A program made the translations under genes and the position numbers. This document shows positions 1-11,610 of a stretch of DNA of 64,000 bases, one piece after another. Positions within the stretch are counted from its first letter, which is position 1. Each line of letters starts with the position of its first letter. The notes under the pieces were generated by a model, which was not told where the DNA came from, ran no database searches, and worked only from the letters and a program-made list of their open reading frames with translations. The stretch covers positions 1 through 64,000 of the forward strand of contig JALMLS010000079.1 of the NCBI GenBank assembly GCA_038496445.1, written 5' to 3'. The DNA is from Trichosphaerium sp. ATCC 40318 (Eukaryota; Discosea; Flabellinia; Trichosidae).

Positions 1-1260
1 TACAAGGGTGTCATGAAAAATTCAGTAGTATCTCTTTGTGAGATGAAAGACACGTGTTATTCATTACTATCTGGCTGTCACAATATAAAAGCGGAGAGTT
101 TACATTATCGGTATATAACAGATAACGACTTGAAACAGCTCTCAGGTATTCATTCAATTAACCTTGGAAGTTGCCGTGAAATAACAGATGAAGGAATAAT
201 AGCACTTGAGGGGATTCATACAATAAATCTTGCGCATACTGAAGTGACTGATAGGTCACTTAAAGCACTTAAAGATGTTCACACAATCAATCTCTTTTGT
301 ACTGATATAACAGATCAAGGTATAAAAGAACTAAAAGGCACTCAAAGTATTAATCTTCAATGTACTGAAGTGACAGATAAATCACTTTCAGCACTAAGGA
401 ATGTACATACAATTTCTCTTCCGTCAACAATTACAGATGACGGTATCAAACTTCTCAAGGCACCTTACAATGTTAACCTTGATCGATGTAATAGAATTAC
501 AGATGAAGGTATCAAAGCATTGGCAAACATACATACTATAAGCCTCTGGGGCAGTACAGTTACAGATGAAGGAGTAAAACCACTTGCCGGAGTGCATGAA
601 ATCAACCTTTGTAGTTGTGAACATATAACAGATGAAGGTATCACGGCACTCAAAGGTGTTCATACAATAAACCTCAACAACACCTTAGTGACTGATGCAG
701 GCATTAAGGCACTTGAGGGAGTTCATAAAATCAGCCTATGTAATTGTGAAAATATTACAGATGAAGGTATCAAAGCGCTCAAAGGTGTTCATACAATAAA
801 CCTCAACAACACCTCAGTATCAAGTGAAGGAGTCAAAGCGCTCAAAGGAGTTCACACAATCCATCTTGTTAACACTTTAGTAACAGATGAGGGTGTCAAA
901 GCACTTGGTGGCGTTCACACTATTGACCTTTCTAAAGCTGCAATTACAGATGAAGGAATCAAGTGTTTGGCAGGTGTACACAATATCAAATTGTATAGGT
1001 GTAAGGATGTGACTGATGAAGGCATTAAAGTGCTTTCAGGCGTTCATACAATAGATCTTAGTTGTTGCAAACAAGTTACAAATGAAGGTATTAAAGCCTT
1101 AGCAGGTGTTCATACAATCAACATTGAGTACACGTCAGTGACAGATGTCACAGCATTACAGGGTGTCCGTTTCATAAACGTGAGACATGTCTATGATGGT
1201 ATAGATGCTCTAAAAGAAGCAGTGCCAAACGGTTTTACGATACCTTCACGAAAGAATTAG
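1..1260 (+). CDS. Leucine-rich repeat protein of an F-box/LRR family, 5' end outside window
   Basis: The reading frame is open from base 1 and ends in TAG at 1258-1260. The residues before the first methionine (YKGVM) match the intact paralogue at 19686-21303 (QYKGIM), so the gene starts upstream of the window and its F-box region is missing here. About fifteen repeats of 23 to 25 residues follow, built on the pattern VHTINL...TDEGIKAL, which is the LRR solenoid signature of the cysteine-containing type. No transmembrane segment is visible. In F-box/LRR proteins the solenoid usually recruits substrates to an SCF ubiquitin ligase. That role is inferred from the paralogue's F-box. The repeats are so alike that recent duplication or gene conversion is likely. 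Confidence 0.85.
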   Translation, partial: YKGVMKNSVVSLCEMKDTCYSLLSGCHNIKAESLHYRYITDNDLKQLSGIHSINLGSCREITDEGIIALEGIHTINLAHTEVTDRSLKALKDVHTINLFCTDITDQGIKELKGTQSINLQCTEVTDKSLSALRNVHTISLPSTITDDGIKLLKAPYNVNLDRCNRITDEGIKALANIHTISLWGSTVTDEGVKPLAGVHEINLCSCEHITDEGITALKGVHTINLNNTLVTDAGIKALEGVHKISLCNCENITDEGIKALKGVHTINLNNTSVSSEGVKALKGVHTIHLVNTLVTDEGVKALGGVHTIDLSKAAITDEGIKCLAGVHNIKLYRCKDVTDEGIKVLSGVHTIDLSCCKQVTNEGIKALAGVHTINIEYTSVTDVTALQGVRFINVRHVYDGIDALKEAVPNGFTIPSRKN

Positions 1261-1323
1261 CTGAAGCTGTTCTGGACTGTAGTTTTATTCGTGGAATTGA
1301 AATAGTTTGGTTTAGTTTGGTTG

Positions 1324-3832
1324 TTATCCATAGTATTTTGAATCGAAATATTTCTTTAGACCGTTATAATCTCTATCACGGGCATATATCATAGCCTGTT
1401 CGTAATATTTGTTCACCAGATTTTGACGTTTTGTTATAAAATTATTAACAACTTCCTCAAAAGTAGCATCGCTCTCAACATACTTTCTCAGCTCATTCTC
1501 ACCCTCGTCCCAATTGATAACATCATACAATTCTTGGAGCTCGTTTAAGGATTTCTGACTGCATGTAAACTGCATAAAGACATAGACTAATGCCACGAGG
1601 TCATGACGAGGTTGAAAATAAACTTTCTTCTGTTCAATGAAAGCATGTATCATCTCATCACATGCGTAGAACATTGTGCCTGCATAGTAGTGCTCTTGAT
1701 TCTTTTTTACAGCAGTACCCCAATCAACTAGGTAAATTTGTTCTTCATGTACTAGTATATTACCATCGCTCAAATCACTAAAAAATTAACAGGTTAGCAA
1801 ACATGCAAAAAAAAAAGGATTACCGATGAACTAGTCCATAATTGTGAGCACATTGGAGAACCTCTATGATCTGCGAAAATGAAGGACATTCTCTCAGGGA
1901 TTTAATTGATTTACAAACAGGTGTCATGACAAGATAAAGATCATCTTGTATTGTTTTACCAGCATATTCCTACCGTCACGTGGTTAAAAAAAAAAAAAAA
2001 AAAAGTGCATACAATCATTGGAATGCCTGGAAAAGGTTCATCATACTGGCACAGTCCTTCCAAAGTTTTTAACTCCGAATAAGCAAGATCCGAATAACCT
2101 TTATACACCTTAACAGCATAATCTTTACCATCAGCAGTGATGCTATAAACTGTTGACGTTGCACCACGTCCAATCTTCTGTTTTGGTACATACCACTTAT
2201 CGTTAATTGAAATCGAGGGATAAATCCATCCTAGATCATCAGCAGCACTGCTCAGAAGATTGCTTAGCATCTTACGGCCTTTAGAATCATTTGATTGCAT
2301 ATCATACGCTTCGGTTATAAAGTACATGTAGCTTTCACTTGCTTCACTCCATAGCAATCGAATGAACCTAATTTCAACGTTGCTCAGTACTATTGCGGTC
2401 ATTGAAGACCGTGGAGATTGTACAGCCATAAAGTTTGCTAAAGAAACCCTAGAAGTACAGCTATAAGAAATATTTGAACAATATGAAATGCTGTGTAAAA
2501 AAGCTATAACACAACTAGATGGTACATACATTGCTTGACCACAATGTCTTGGCTGAATCTGTCCGATTGTGATATCCATTGTCATTGCTACCTGAATAGG
2601 GTCCGGGCGCTCTGTATCTATATCATGTGCGTGTTCTGTGAATACAAAGTCTGGTAATAGTTTCTTGACCACGCCAAACCCTTTGTATGACAGTTCAGGA
2701 CGAGAGTGAGAGTTTATCACTGCCAAGTAGGGTAATTGCATGTTTCTTAGTATGCCGTAAACGTGGTCGATAAGGATCATAACATAATCCTTCGCCTTTG
2801 TTGTAATATCCTGCCACTCAGATCCGCTGTTGATGGAACTAAGCTCATCAAGTACGTTCTTTGAGAATCCTGGAAACTTCACTTCCGAGTCTGTAGAGAA
2901 CCACCACTCTGCAGGTATTGTCACCTTCTTCTTTTTGAGTATATCTTTAAAACAGGCATGATAATCTTTGGGTAGTTAGTTATGCTTTGCTGCACGTGGA
3001 AATTCTTGACATATTCAAACTAAAACGTGCCCATCAATGAAACATTGCTCTTTAGCCTAAAACACTTTGAATTAAGGATACATGTTAGCGAATCAACTTT
3101 TTTGTCATATGCCATTTGATCCCTTATTCTCTTCTCCTCTCCCATTCTTATTATTTCTGTATTTCTTGCTGTCTTTTCTTGTAACTCCTTTAGGGTGTCA
3201 TGCAATTTTCGTAGAAATTGATGACTACATGCTTCTAGTTTTCTAGCATGCTCTGGTGGAATAGTAGCTAGCAGCTCCTGTAGAGTGTGTTTAGTTTTCT
3301 TTGCTTTCTTTCTCACTGCTTTTGGCCTGTCTAAAGGAGTAGTAGCCTTTCGTTTCAAAGTAGGAATCATCCCTCCTTCTACAGAATATTGTGAGAATTG
3401 CAACAAATAGACAATGTCATTATGAACCTGGATGGTAACGCTTTGCTAAGATGCCCCACACTAACTCTGCTTTAACAGTGGACTTTCCAGGAACTCCCTC
3501 TTTCTTTCGAATTTTTACCAGTGCAAAGTTTGTCATCTCTAGTAGCCCCTCTACAATGAAGTGACTTAACTTGCTTGTAAAATGTCCACAAATAGTAAGG
3601 TTCGAAAACAAAATTATTCACTCAACAAAAAGAAGAAACCTATTTTTCCCATACTAGTTTCTGCATGCTGCGCCAAGCTTTCAATTGAGTAAGGTTTCGA
3701 AGCCTTCAAACTCTTACACAAGCAAACAACAATGGAATTGTGTTTTTTCTTTATATGTTGCTTAAACCTTTCTATATACGTCTTTAGTTGTTCTCTATTT
3801 GCTTTTCTACCCTCTATTATGCATAAATACAC
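1324..3832 (-). CDS. FunK1/Crinkler-like protein kinase with lysine-rich N-terminal region
   Basis: The C-terminal half is a divergent protein kinase: glycine loop IGRGATSTVY, lysine in DYAVKVYKG, catalytic loop HRDLSDGN (split by an intron at about 1775-1825) and DWG where most kinases have DFG. Before it lies a domain with RPDPIQ and PDFVFTE, resembling the region preceding the kinase in fungal FunK1 and Crinkler-type proteins. An intron at about 2455-2530 joins QAI to CTSRVS. The N-terminal exons (3020-3832) encode a lysine-rich, coiled-coil-like segment of unknown function. I join it to the kinase through an intron at 2966-3081, because both sides are phase 1 and the frame continues as SLTYYHACFKD. 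The join near 3600-3650 and the true start are unresolved, so two genes remain possible. Confidence 0.6.
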
Positions 3833-4133
3833 TTAAAATACCGCAAAGGTCATAAACAGTTAAAATAATGCGTGCTTGATGCCATCTCGGCAGTCGATCA
3901 GAATAGTGACGTGCTTGCTGTTGCTACTTCTTTGCAACTTAATAAGCTTGGTGAAATACGCTTAATGTATTGCCTGGTAAGAGTGTTATACGTGATTGAT
4001 ACAAAAAGTATATTTGATTGAGGACTGCTTTAGAAAAGAATGAAAGCAGCTTATTAAGGTTATTTAAATAAGGATTTTTTAAACTAGTTTACAGGTTTTA
4101 TTTTTGTGTTGTTGTTCTGTGACTGACCAAGTA
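3833..4133. other. Intergenic, upstream of the kinase gene and downstream of the ankyrin kinase
   Basis: AT-rich sequence with no convincing coding. A short ATG-started stretch on the minus strand near 3880 could be a first exon of the FunK1-like gene but cannot be joined confidently. A CACGTG lies at 4135-4140, overlapping the stop codon of the next gene. Confidence 0.5.
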
Positions 4134-7051
4134 TCACGTGACAATATAGCCACCTGCATAGTCATCATCGTTCACATTTTGATTATTAATTTTCAAGGCA
4201 TCAAGTGGTGCATCTAGAGATGTAACGTTTACATGTTTGCTTGATAAACTCTCCAGTATGCTCTTAAACTCTGGCCGCTTTGAAGGATCATCTGCCCAAC
4301 AGGCTTGAATCATATCACGGACATCAGATGATATACTAGCTGGAATATCTGAAAGGAAAAATAAGTATTCTCTGCAAATGAAGGAAAACTAGTTTAGAAG
4401 TGCATACCAGGCCTGTAATTTTCATGTGCTGCCTTGTGCGCATACTTTAGTGGTTCCTCACCATCGTCATTCACCTGTGCGCCAGAGTGGATAAAATACA
4501 AGACCATGGCAAACGAGTAGACATCACACTAATGTAAGTTGGTAAGTAACTGAATGCGCTCTAAAAAGGGAATGACCTTGTTGTCGTAATCCTCTCCTCT
4601 GTAGATCTACAAAATGTGTTAATTGTATAGAAATCATCACATCTAGTTTGGTGCGTTTTATACATACCTCTGGAGCCATGTTGACTAGGAAGCCAATGTT
4701 TGCTGTCATTTTTGATGATTGGTGGGTGAACCTTGAGAGCCCCTGATTTTATAATTAGTTACACTGCTTTGAAATGACTCTTCATCTCTTTACACATACA
4801 AAATCACCTATCGTTGCTCTGTAATGATTGTCCAAGAATATATTCTTTGCATTCAAATCACGGTGCAGAACCTACACATTGTAAACATTGATAGGTATTG
4901 AAAACAATTCATCAAAAAAAACAAGGAAATCTCAGACAACGTACTTTCTTTGCGTGTAAGTACGTCATCCCTTTTACAATATCAAGCACTACGTTCTCTC
5001 TCATTATTGGCACCCGTACAAATATCTCCTTATCAGTCTAAAACAAACAGTAAAAAAACAAGTATCAGGTAGAAAATGTCAGAAAAAAACCAGAAAGGGA
5101 TCATGATTATACCTGCAGTAATGTATGTAGATTACCTCCGCCCATATATTCAGTTACCAATAATAGCATATCTTTTCCATCCTCATAAGCACGCATACTC
5201 CATCCAAGAAAGCTAAATGACAAAAGTCACGTGACTCAGGTCAAAAACATGCAAGGAAAAATTCTGCGTATAAACTCCATTCTTACCTTATTATGTTCGG
5301 ATGTCGTAATTTACTTAAAAGAGCGATCTCCGATTTAAACATGGACAACTCTTTAGCATTTGTCATTACTCTATAGATAGATTTTACAGCAACTTGAGTT
5401 TCTCTCCACGTGGCCAACCTAACGGTACCCTTTTTGAAAAGTTAAAATCCACAACAAAAACAAGAAGATAGACATACCCAGAAACCTTGACCGATTATAT
5501 TGTCTATAATTAATTCCTCCACTGGAATAAATGCTTCTTTATCAAGTCCTTTAGTCAATGACAATGATCTCTTTCTTCCACCAGGCATCTGTGATTCACG
5601 TTCTTTCTCTAGTAAAACAAGCTCCTAAGAACATACAACAGTCAACTCCAGCCCGTCTTTAATTTTCGTTCTCACCTTAATACTTGACATTATCTCCGTC
5701 CTATGACCAAATGGTGCTATACCAATATCAGTCTTTAAAGAATCCATATCAACCTTAGCAAGGGCAACACCATTAACACTATTCTTAACAAAGTTTGACT
5801 TGTAATGTGGATATCCAGTAAACTGAATAAACAAGCCAACATCATCAACAGACCAAGTCTTATAACTCCTATGTACTAACTGTATTTCTTCCATCTTCTT
5901 GTCAAGAATAGAAACAATCTCTTGACGCTTCTTATAGACTGCCAATTGTCTCGCTGTTCTCCTTTGATGATCTACAAGTGATAACAGAACCCTACACGTT
6001 GGTAGCGAGCCTGTATGGTAGAAATCTAATATAGTCTTCAAAGATTCTTTATGGTTCAAAAGAACAGCAACATGAAGCACTGATTGACATTTCGCATTAA
6101 GTCGAAGAGGATCAACGCCTTGAAACAGATGAGTTGTCAAATTAAAAGGATTTGCATACCTGACTTCAACAGTTCTGTGATGACCCTTGTGCATGACCCC
6201 TTGACTGAAACAGCATAGTGCAACATGCTATTGAGGCGCTCCTTTTTTGAAAAAAAAATGAGTTTGAAAATCTTTTTATTTGTTGCTTTGTGTACATTGT
6301 CTTGTCGTGTCGATAAGTGCCTGCAGTAAAAATAACAATCAATACAAGCGATCCCAACATAAAATCACAAAAATGCTACACGTGCCCTTCTGCTAAGAGT
6401 GCTAATACGACACGCTCATGGTTGCTTCTAACAGCATACGTGAGAGGTGTCATACCTCTACCATCCTCAATGTCTCCCCTAGACACGCATTTAAGACATA
6501 TAAAAGCGTTAAAAATTACCACACTTGTGTTCCCTTCTTGCTTTCTCCATTTGCTGTGTTTGGGCGGTAGGACAAAATTTTTTTAACCTTTTTGTATTTT
6601 ATTACGCTTCATACTTATAATTTGATTTCAAAATGTTTTAATACGCACCACTGACATATGACCTTGCTTAGAGGCTAGAGCGAGGGGAGTTCGGCTGTGT
6701 AACAAAAAATCACAAAGGGTAAAATAGTGTAAGCGTACCCAAAGATATCCTTAGGGTGGACAGCAGCGTTTTTTGATAAAAGGAGCGTTACTAGATCGTT
6801 GTGGCTTAAACCAAATGTAAGACGCGTATATTTATGCACAATAATACCCATAGTATGCGGCCAGATGTAGGGGAGCCTGTAATTGTGCGTCCAATGCATT
6901 AACACCATCCTTTATTTTTCTGTATGCTTCTCGTTACTCGCAGAACGCTAATTACGCAGTGGACGCACCTCAACAACGATTTGAATTCTGTAACATTACC
7001 TTTTTTTGCAGCCCTATGAACGGGATACGAACTACCACTTTTGGCAGTCAT
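4134..7051 (-). CDS. Ankyrin repeat - SAM - tyrosine-kinase-like (TKL) protein kinase
   Basis: About a dozen short exons read as one protein from ATG at 7049-7051 to TGA at 4134-4136. The N-terminus holds ankyrin repeats (APLHLAA, RTPLALASKQGH, GMTPLTYAVRSNH, QSVLHVAVLLNH). A SAM domain follows at 5640-5880 (TWSVDDVGLFIQ). The kinase has GQGFWGTVR, VAVKS, HRDLNAKN, GDFGLS (split after GDF by an intron), MAPE and a DVYSF motif, so all catalytic residues are present. The C-terminal lobe ends in a short tail. The TKL group usually phosphorylates Ser/Thr despite its name. Ankyrin and SAM parts suggest scaffolded signalling. The architecture resembles kinases common in Amoebozoa, oomycetes and early fungi. 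The substrate is unknown. Confidence 0.88.
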
Positions 7052-7169
7052 GTCGGAAATTGATTGCGTTTCATTGGCCTTGGATGGATTTTTGGGTCAA
7101 AAAAGAGAAAACGCCTTAACCCACACACGCCACTTAAGATTTTTTGTTGTCTCTGATAATTCTTTAACA
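7052..7169. promoter_or_regulatory. Divergent promoter, ankyrin-SAM kinase / EF1-beta
   Basis: Only 118 bases separate the start codons of the two divergent genes, so both promoters and 5' leaders must lie here or overlap. The stretch has T- and A-rich runs and a repeated CACACGCCACTTAA-like segment near 7120-7140. No TATA box is obvious. Confidence 0.5.
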
Positions 7170-8455
7170 ATGGCTGCTGCAAAATTCAACTTGGACAAAG
7201 CACGTTCATTATACGCATAAATTGTAATTAATTTTATCCAAAGGGTCTCGTAGATCTCAACAAACACCTCAGTGACGCCAGTTACATTTCAGGGTAAGAG
7301 TAACACCCACAGGGTTGTTTATTCGCGGTTTTTTCCTCCTGCGTTGTACTGACTGTATGTAGCTTCCAACCTTCACAAGCTGACGTAGAAGTTTTCACTG
7401 CTTGCCCTGCAGAGATTGGAAAGAAATTCCAACACGTTGCACGCTGGTACAAACACATCGCTTCTTTTGCTGAAGACGAGAAAAAATCATGGCCTGCTGC
7501 TTCTGAAGAGGAAGAAGTACGCTTTTTTATACACTACAAAGGATCTTAAAACGTTTAAACAAGACTACACAAAAACAATTTTTAATAGCGGCGCTATTAG
7601 TGAAAAATAGCACTTAATTTAAACGTAGACATTAAAACAATTGTTAGCAAGAGTTTTGTACTAAATTAGCTTTTTTTTTTGTTTTTCTGTTTTTTTGATT
7701 GTCGCATGCGCCTAACAACGCTCTTTAAAGGAAGATGAAGACGACGATGATGACGTCGATTTGTTCGGTGACGACGAAGAAGATGACCCTGAAGCAGCTG
7801 CCAAGGCTGCCGCAGAGCTCGAAGAGATGAGAGCCAAACGTAGAGCTGTCATCGCCAGAAAAGAAGCAGCTGAGAAGGAAAATGCTCGCTCTACTGTTAT
7901 CTTCATGGTAAAGCCTTACGAAGCTGAGACTGGTGCGTATTTTAACGTGTTTAACGCGTATAAAACAAAACGGAAGAAATATCAAACAAAATCGTTCAAA
8001 ATCAGTTAAATACTAACCACATTATTCTATAGACATGGTTGAACTCGAAGCAGCTGTCCGTAAGGTATGTAAAAAAACGAAGACATTAATTGAAAAAAAA
8101 CTCCAAACCTTTTTGATCTTCCAGTAAATTTCGCGAAATGATCAGAATTTGTGTTTTAAAGGATCAAAAGAAGATAAAGTCTTCAACTCTCAATTGAATT
8201 CAACTTGTCTTTTTTTTTCAATTTTTGAATTTTGACGTACTAGAAACATGTTCTAATGCGATTAAATAGGTAGCTATGGATGGTTTGACATGGTCTGAAG
8301 CCTCCAAATTGATCCCAGTTGCTTTCGGTATCAAGAAATTGCAAATTGGTTGTACTATTGTAGACTCAAAGGTCTCCACCGACGACATGGTTGAAGAAAT
8401 TACAGAATTGGAAGATGTCCAATCTGTCGATATTGCTTCATTCAACAAGCTCTAA
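7170..8455 (+). CDS. EEF1B2: Translation elongation factor 1-beta (guanine nucleotide exchange subunit)
   Basis: Six exons read [10 protein letters not shown] ... SFNKL and stop at TAA 8453-8455. The N-terminus is the small GST-C-like domain. A very acidic linker ([21 protein letters not shown]) follows, with the conserved DLFG motif. The C-terminal exchange domain has [19 protein letters not shown] and GIKKLQIGC and ends in the usual F.KL. The product recharges EF1A with GTP during elongation in the cytosol. Introns start with GTACGC, GTGCGT and GTATGT, and an exon of only about 28 bases lies before the last intron. Length and motifs match the family well. Confidence 0.95.
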
Positions 8456-8725
8456 AAAAGAAATTGACACGTGTGTGCCCCATTGACCAGTCAATAAAAA
8501 AATTTTAATACCACAACAATACCTAGACTTCAAATTAATTTAATACGTCTTACAACGGTGACAACCAAACGTATCACTCCCCTGCGCGTGTTGGTGGTAT
8601 GTAGCCAAGTGACGGAGCAGTGTTAGAAGTGTTTAACGCTTTTGGTTTATTCCTGCGTGTTCTACAAAGGCCTCTTTATCTTTTTGAATTGTTTCTTGAA
8701 GTCTATTGTCCACTTAAAGTATGAC

Positions 8726-10506
8726 TCAATGCCTCCTGTATGTTTCTTCACCAATGTTGCTACTACGCCCCTTTGTATTGTCAGCCTTTCGTGGCGATAA
8801 CGAACTTAAAAAAAAACCCAAATCAAACAGTTTGTGCATGCGTACAAGTGATCGGAAGGAAATGTTTTCTTTCCATCACCATATGAAATGGCTTCTGAGC
8901 CAAAAGTATGAACATGTGTTGCCACTAGAGAGGGTGATCTATGCCTTTATTAGCGAGATTGCATAGGTTACCATCCGATGTAGTTGCCTGAACATTATGC
9001 GATCTGCACGAGTGGGATCCATGGAACCAAAGAAATTTGGAAATGTCGCTCCATCAAGCGTATTTGTCAAACCAGCCTTGTCAACAAACTGTTCCCAAGC
9101 GTCCGTAAATCGATTAAACTCATACGAAACAGACTTTCTCTTCTTAAGCAACAATTGGCACGGATTATATGTATGTAATACAGCATCAACTGGTCGTGTG
9201 AGGAGGTGCATGGGCCTTGATGTAAAAGTCAATCGTTTCATCATATTTTGCAAAGAATTTGAACAAAAAGTGTTTTTAGTTGCAAGTGAAAGAAGCCAGC
9301 GTTAAAAAAATGGATTGCTTTTCAAGATTAATATCTGTTGGCCTTTGTTGATGTTATAAAAAATGTACCAAGGGAAATCAAAGTAAGTGTTCATGTCACC
9401 AATGAGTACAATATGAGCGTCTTTCGGAGAGTATGTGCTAATAAAATCTATGATTGCTGCCACATTTTCGCATTGATTCAAGTCGTTGTAAGACAAGTGC
9501 GTATGATAGACATCCAATCGACCTTTTATGCGGTTAGTGAGTTGATAACATCCCAGAAATTGAACTGAAAGGCATACTTACCTATGCTTGGTACATTGAA
9601 CGTTGTAGCCATGCAAACACGTGGATTTTTATCGGATTTCAACGCAGTGGAAGGAAGGGCTTGTGATTTTGATTTGAGTATCGGCCATTTCGAAAATGTC
9701 TGCAAACGCAAAACATGTCAATTTGAAAAACAAAAACAATCCAACAAATTTTGTACAGCAATGTGTTCATCTTTGCTTGATGGTGTACTAATGGCATAAG
9801 GGTATTCAGGGAGCTTTTTCTTCAATTGATCGAATTGGTTTGTGCCATTATATATCCGAATCTCTTGAAAAGCGATCACGTTCTATTGCACAAAAATTAA
9901 AAAAAAATCACGTGAAAAAAACGCACTGGTTTCAATGTCTTTATATGGGTTGTTATAGCCTCAAGGCGCTCTAACCAAGGCTCATTTATATTCCAAATAT
10001 TCAAGGTTGCAAACACCATCTTATCTGATGGATTTATGTCATGTGCACTTGCGTGTTTTGAAACCAACTGGAAAGAAAATTACAACTTTCGGAATTTAGA
10101 ATCTAAGAACATGTTGCTACCTCTTTTATCTTCCGTTCGTACACTAGGACTGGATTGTTCGCTTTGTCAACTCTGTTTTTAGCGCTATGTTTGTGTATAG
10201 ACACCTAAACATACTGTGACGCGGTTTTAAAGTGTGTTGATGCTCACAGGGCTATTTTTAAACATTTTGAATGAAAAACAGCGTGAGTCGTACCAAACGC
10301 TTCAATTGCGCACTTGTGCGCTTATTAGAGTATAATAATGCTTCATAAGCTCGTTTAAACGATTGTTCATGTGCAGGTATTTCTGTTGCCTTTAAAATAT
10401 GTATTTGATGCTTTAACTGCATTGTTGACTCCACGTTGAGTATAATATACACAAGAGATATCGTTTGAAGTACAAATAACGCCAAAACGACGTAACAGAG
10501 TTTCAT
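8726..10506 (-). CDS. Membrane-anchored endonuclease/exonuclease/phosphatase (EEP) family protein
   Basis: The start is ATG at 10504-10506. Exon 1 has a hydrophobic signal anchor (YVVLALFVLQTISLVYIIL), so the enzyme should sit in a membrane facing the lumen or outside. Later exons give the EEP core: MVFATLNIWN, FQEIRIYN (catalytic Glu), FSKWPIL, HTHLSYNDL, LIGDMNT (Asp/Asn metal site), TRADRI and a final SDH. These are the metal and catalytic residues of DNase I-like, sphingomyelinase-like and inositol phosphatase enzymes. The exact substrate cannot be told. The last exon joins, near 8800-8970, are the least certain. An intron at about 9890-9935 contains CACGTG. Confidence 0.82.
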
Positions 10507-10689
10507 ATCTCCTCCCCATAGACCTTCATTGTTCCGCGATGATAACCATGAAATAGACTCACTTAGCAGACGCTCACTTGAGGCAAAGGTAAAGAAAGAA
10601 AAAAAATTAGTGCTAAGCACGTGATACACGAATGAAGAAAGAAGTGATGAGGAGGGGATACCACGACATGGTTGTGTAAAATATTTATT

Positions 10690-11285
10690 CTACATTGCAT
10701 GTAGGGTGTAATCGAAATCGATACACGCTAGCATTGCCTTGTTTTGGTCAACAACATTGATGATACCTTTGTATTCGCCCTTTTTTTATCAAAATTAGTA
10801 TGTCTTATGTTTGAGGATATTTTTTAGCGTACAGCCGGGGTTATTGGTGGTACTTGAAGAGTGAAGAGAAAGTTAGCTGTTCCAGCAGGGTAAGGGCATG
10901 TGATGCCTTCGCCACAAATTGGAGAAGTGATTTGAGGGCTAAAAAACGGTTCAGCATTGTTTTTTTTTTTTCTTTTCCCAAAAAATTACTTACAGTGGAA
11001 TCCATGTGCCTCCAGTGAGAAGTTTTGCGTTAAAAGTGAGTGTTCCAGAAGTGATTTGCTCGGCTACTAGCGTCAATCCTGAAAAAGAAGTGTAAATAGC
11101 GTCGTACAAAGAGCGCCTGTGCATTTAACAGTGACGTTTCCACCAACGTGAATTGGAAGAGGGCCAACATTGCAGTTTATGTTGGTGATGCGGCCTTTGC
11201 CTGCAGAGCAGTCTGACCATTGATCGCAGACAATAACACCAACAAACAAGGAAATAACAAGAGCGAAATAAAAGTAATTCATCAT
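10690..11285 (-). CDS. NPC2-like ML-domain lipid-binding protein, secreted or lysosomal
   Basis: The protein starts at ATG 11283-11285 with a classic signal peptide (YFYFALVISLFVGVIVC). The ML domain shows the cysteine pattern typical of NPC2 and phosphatidylglycerol/phosphatidylinositol transfer proteins: DCSAGKG, INCNVGPLP, CTGAL, PICGEGITCPYPAG and a final ACIDFDYTL. Four exons are read, and the stop is TAG at 10690-10692. Members bind sterols or phospholipids in endosomal compartments. Ligand choice cannot be predicted. The gene is short, as is usual for the family, and divergent from the PH-domain gene at 11611. Confidence 0.9.
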
Positions 11286-11610
11286 GTGGCTTGTAGAAAG
11301 TTAATGAGAAAATTATGAATACTACCATTGACCATCATCACTCGATCTCAGTGAAATTTCACGTGCTGAAAACATTAACATTCGAACAAATACATCCATT
11401 TCTTGTATTGTAAAGAAATTTATCACTACCAGTTTTGATTGTGGCACGTTGCAAAGAAGACGTTTTGTCGGTTAACTCATTTTTTTTTGTACTGAACAAG
11501 GCGAATTTATATGACTGTAATTTTCGTGTAGCACAATTGACACTTGCCATGCAACGGTGGCTTTGTTGTGTAACGGTATTTTAAAGTGTAATTAGCGAAA
11601 GTTCGTAATC
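11286..11610. promoter_or_regulatory. Divergent promoter, NPC2-like gene / PH-domain gene
   Basis: This 325-base stretch separates two divergent start codons. It holds one CACGTG E-box at about 11357 and no convincing coding. A 63-codon minus-strand reading frame here looks accidental. Confidence 0.5.
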
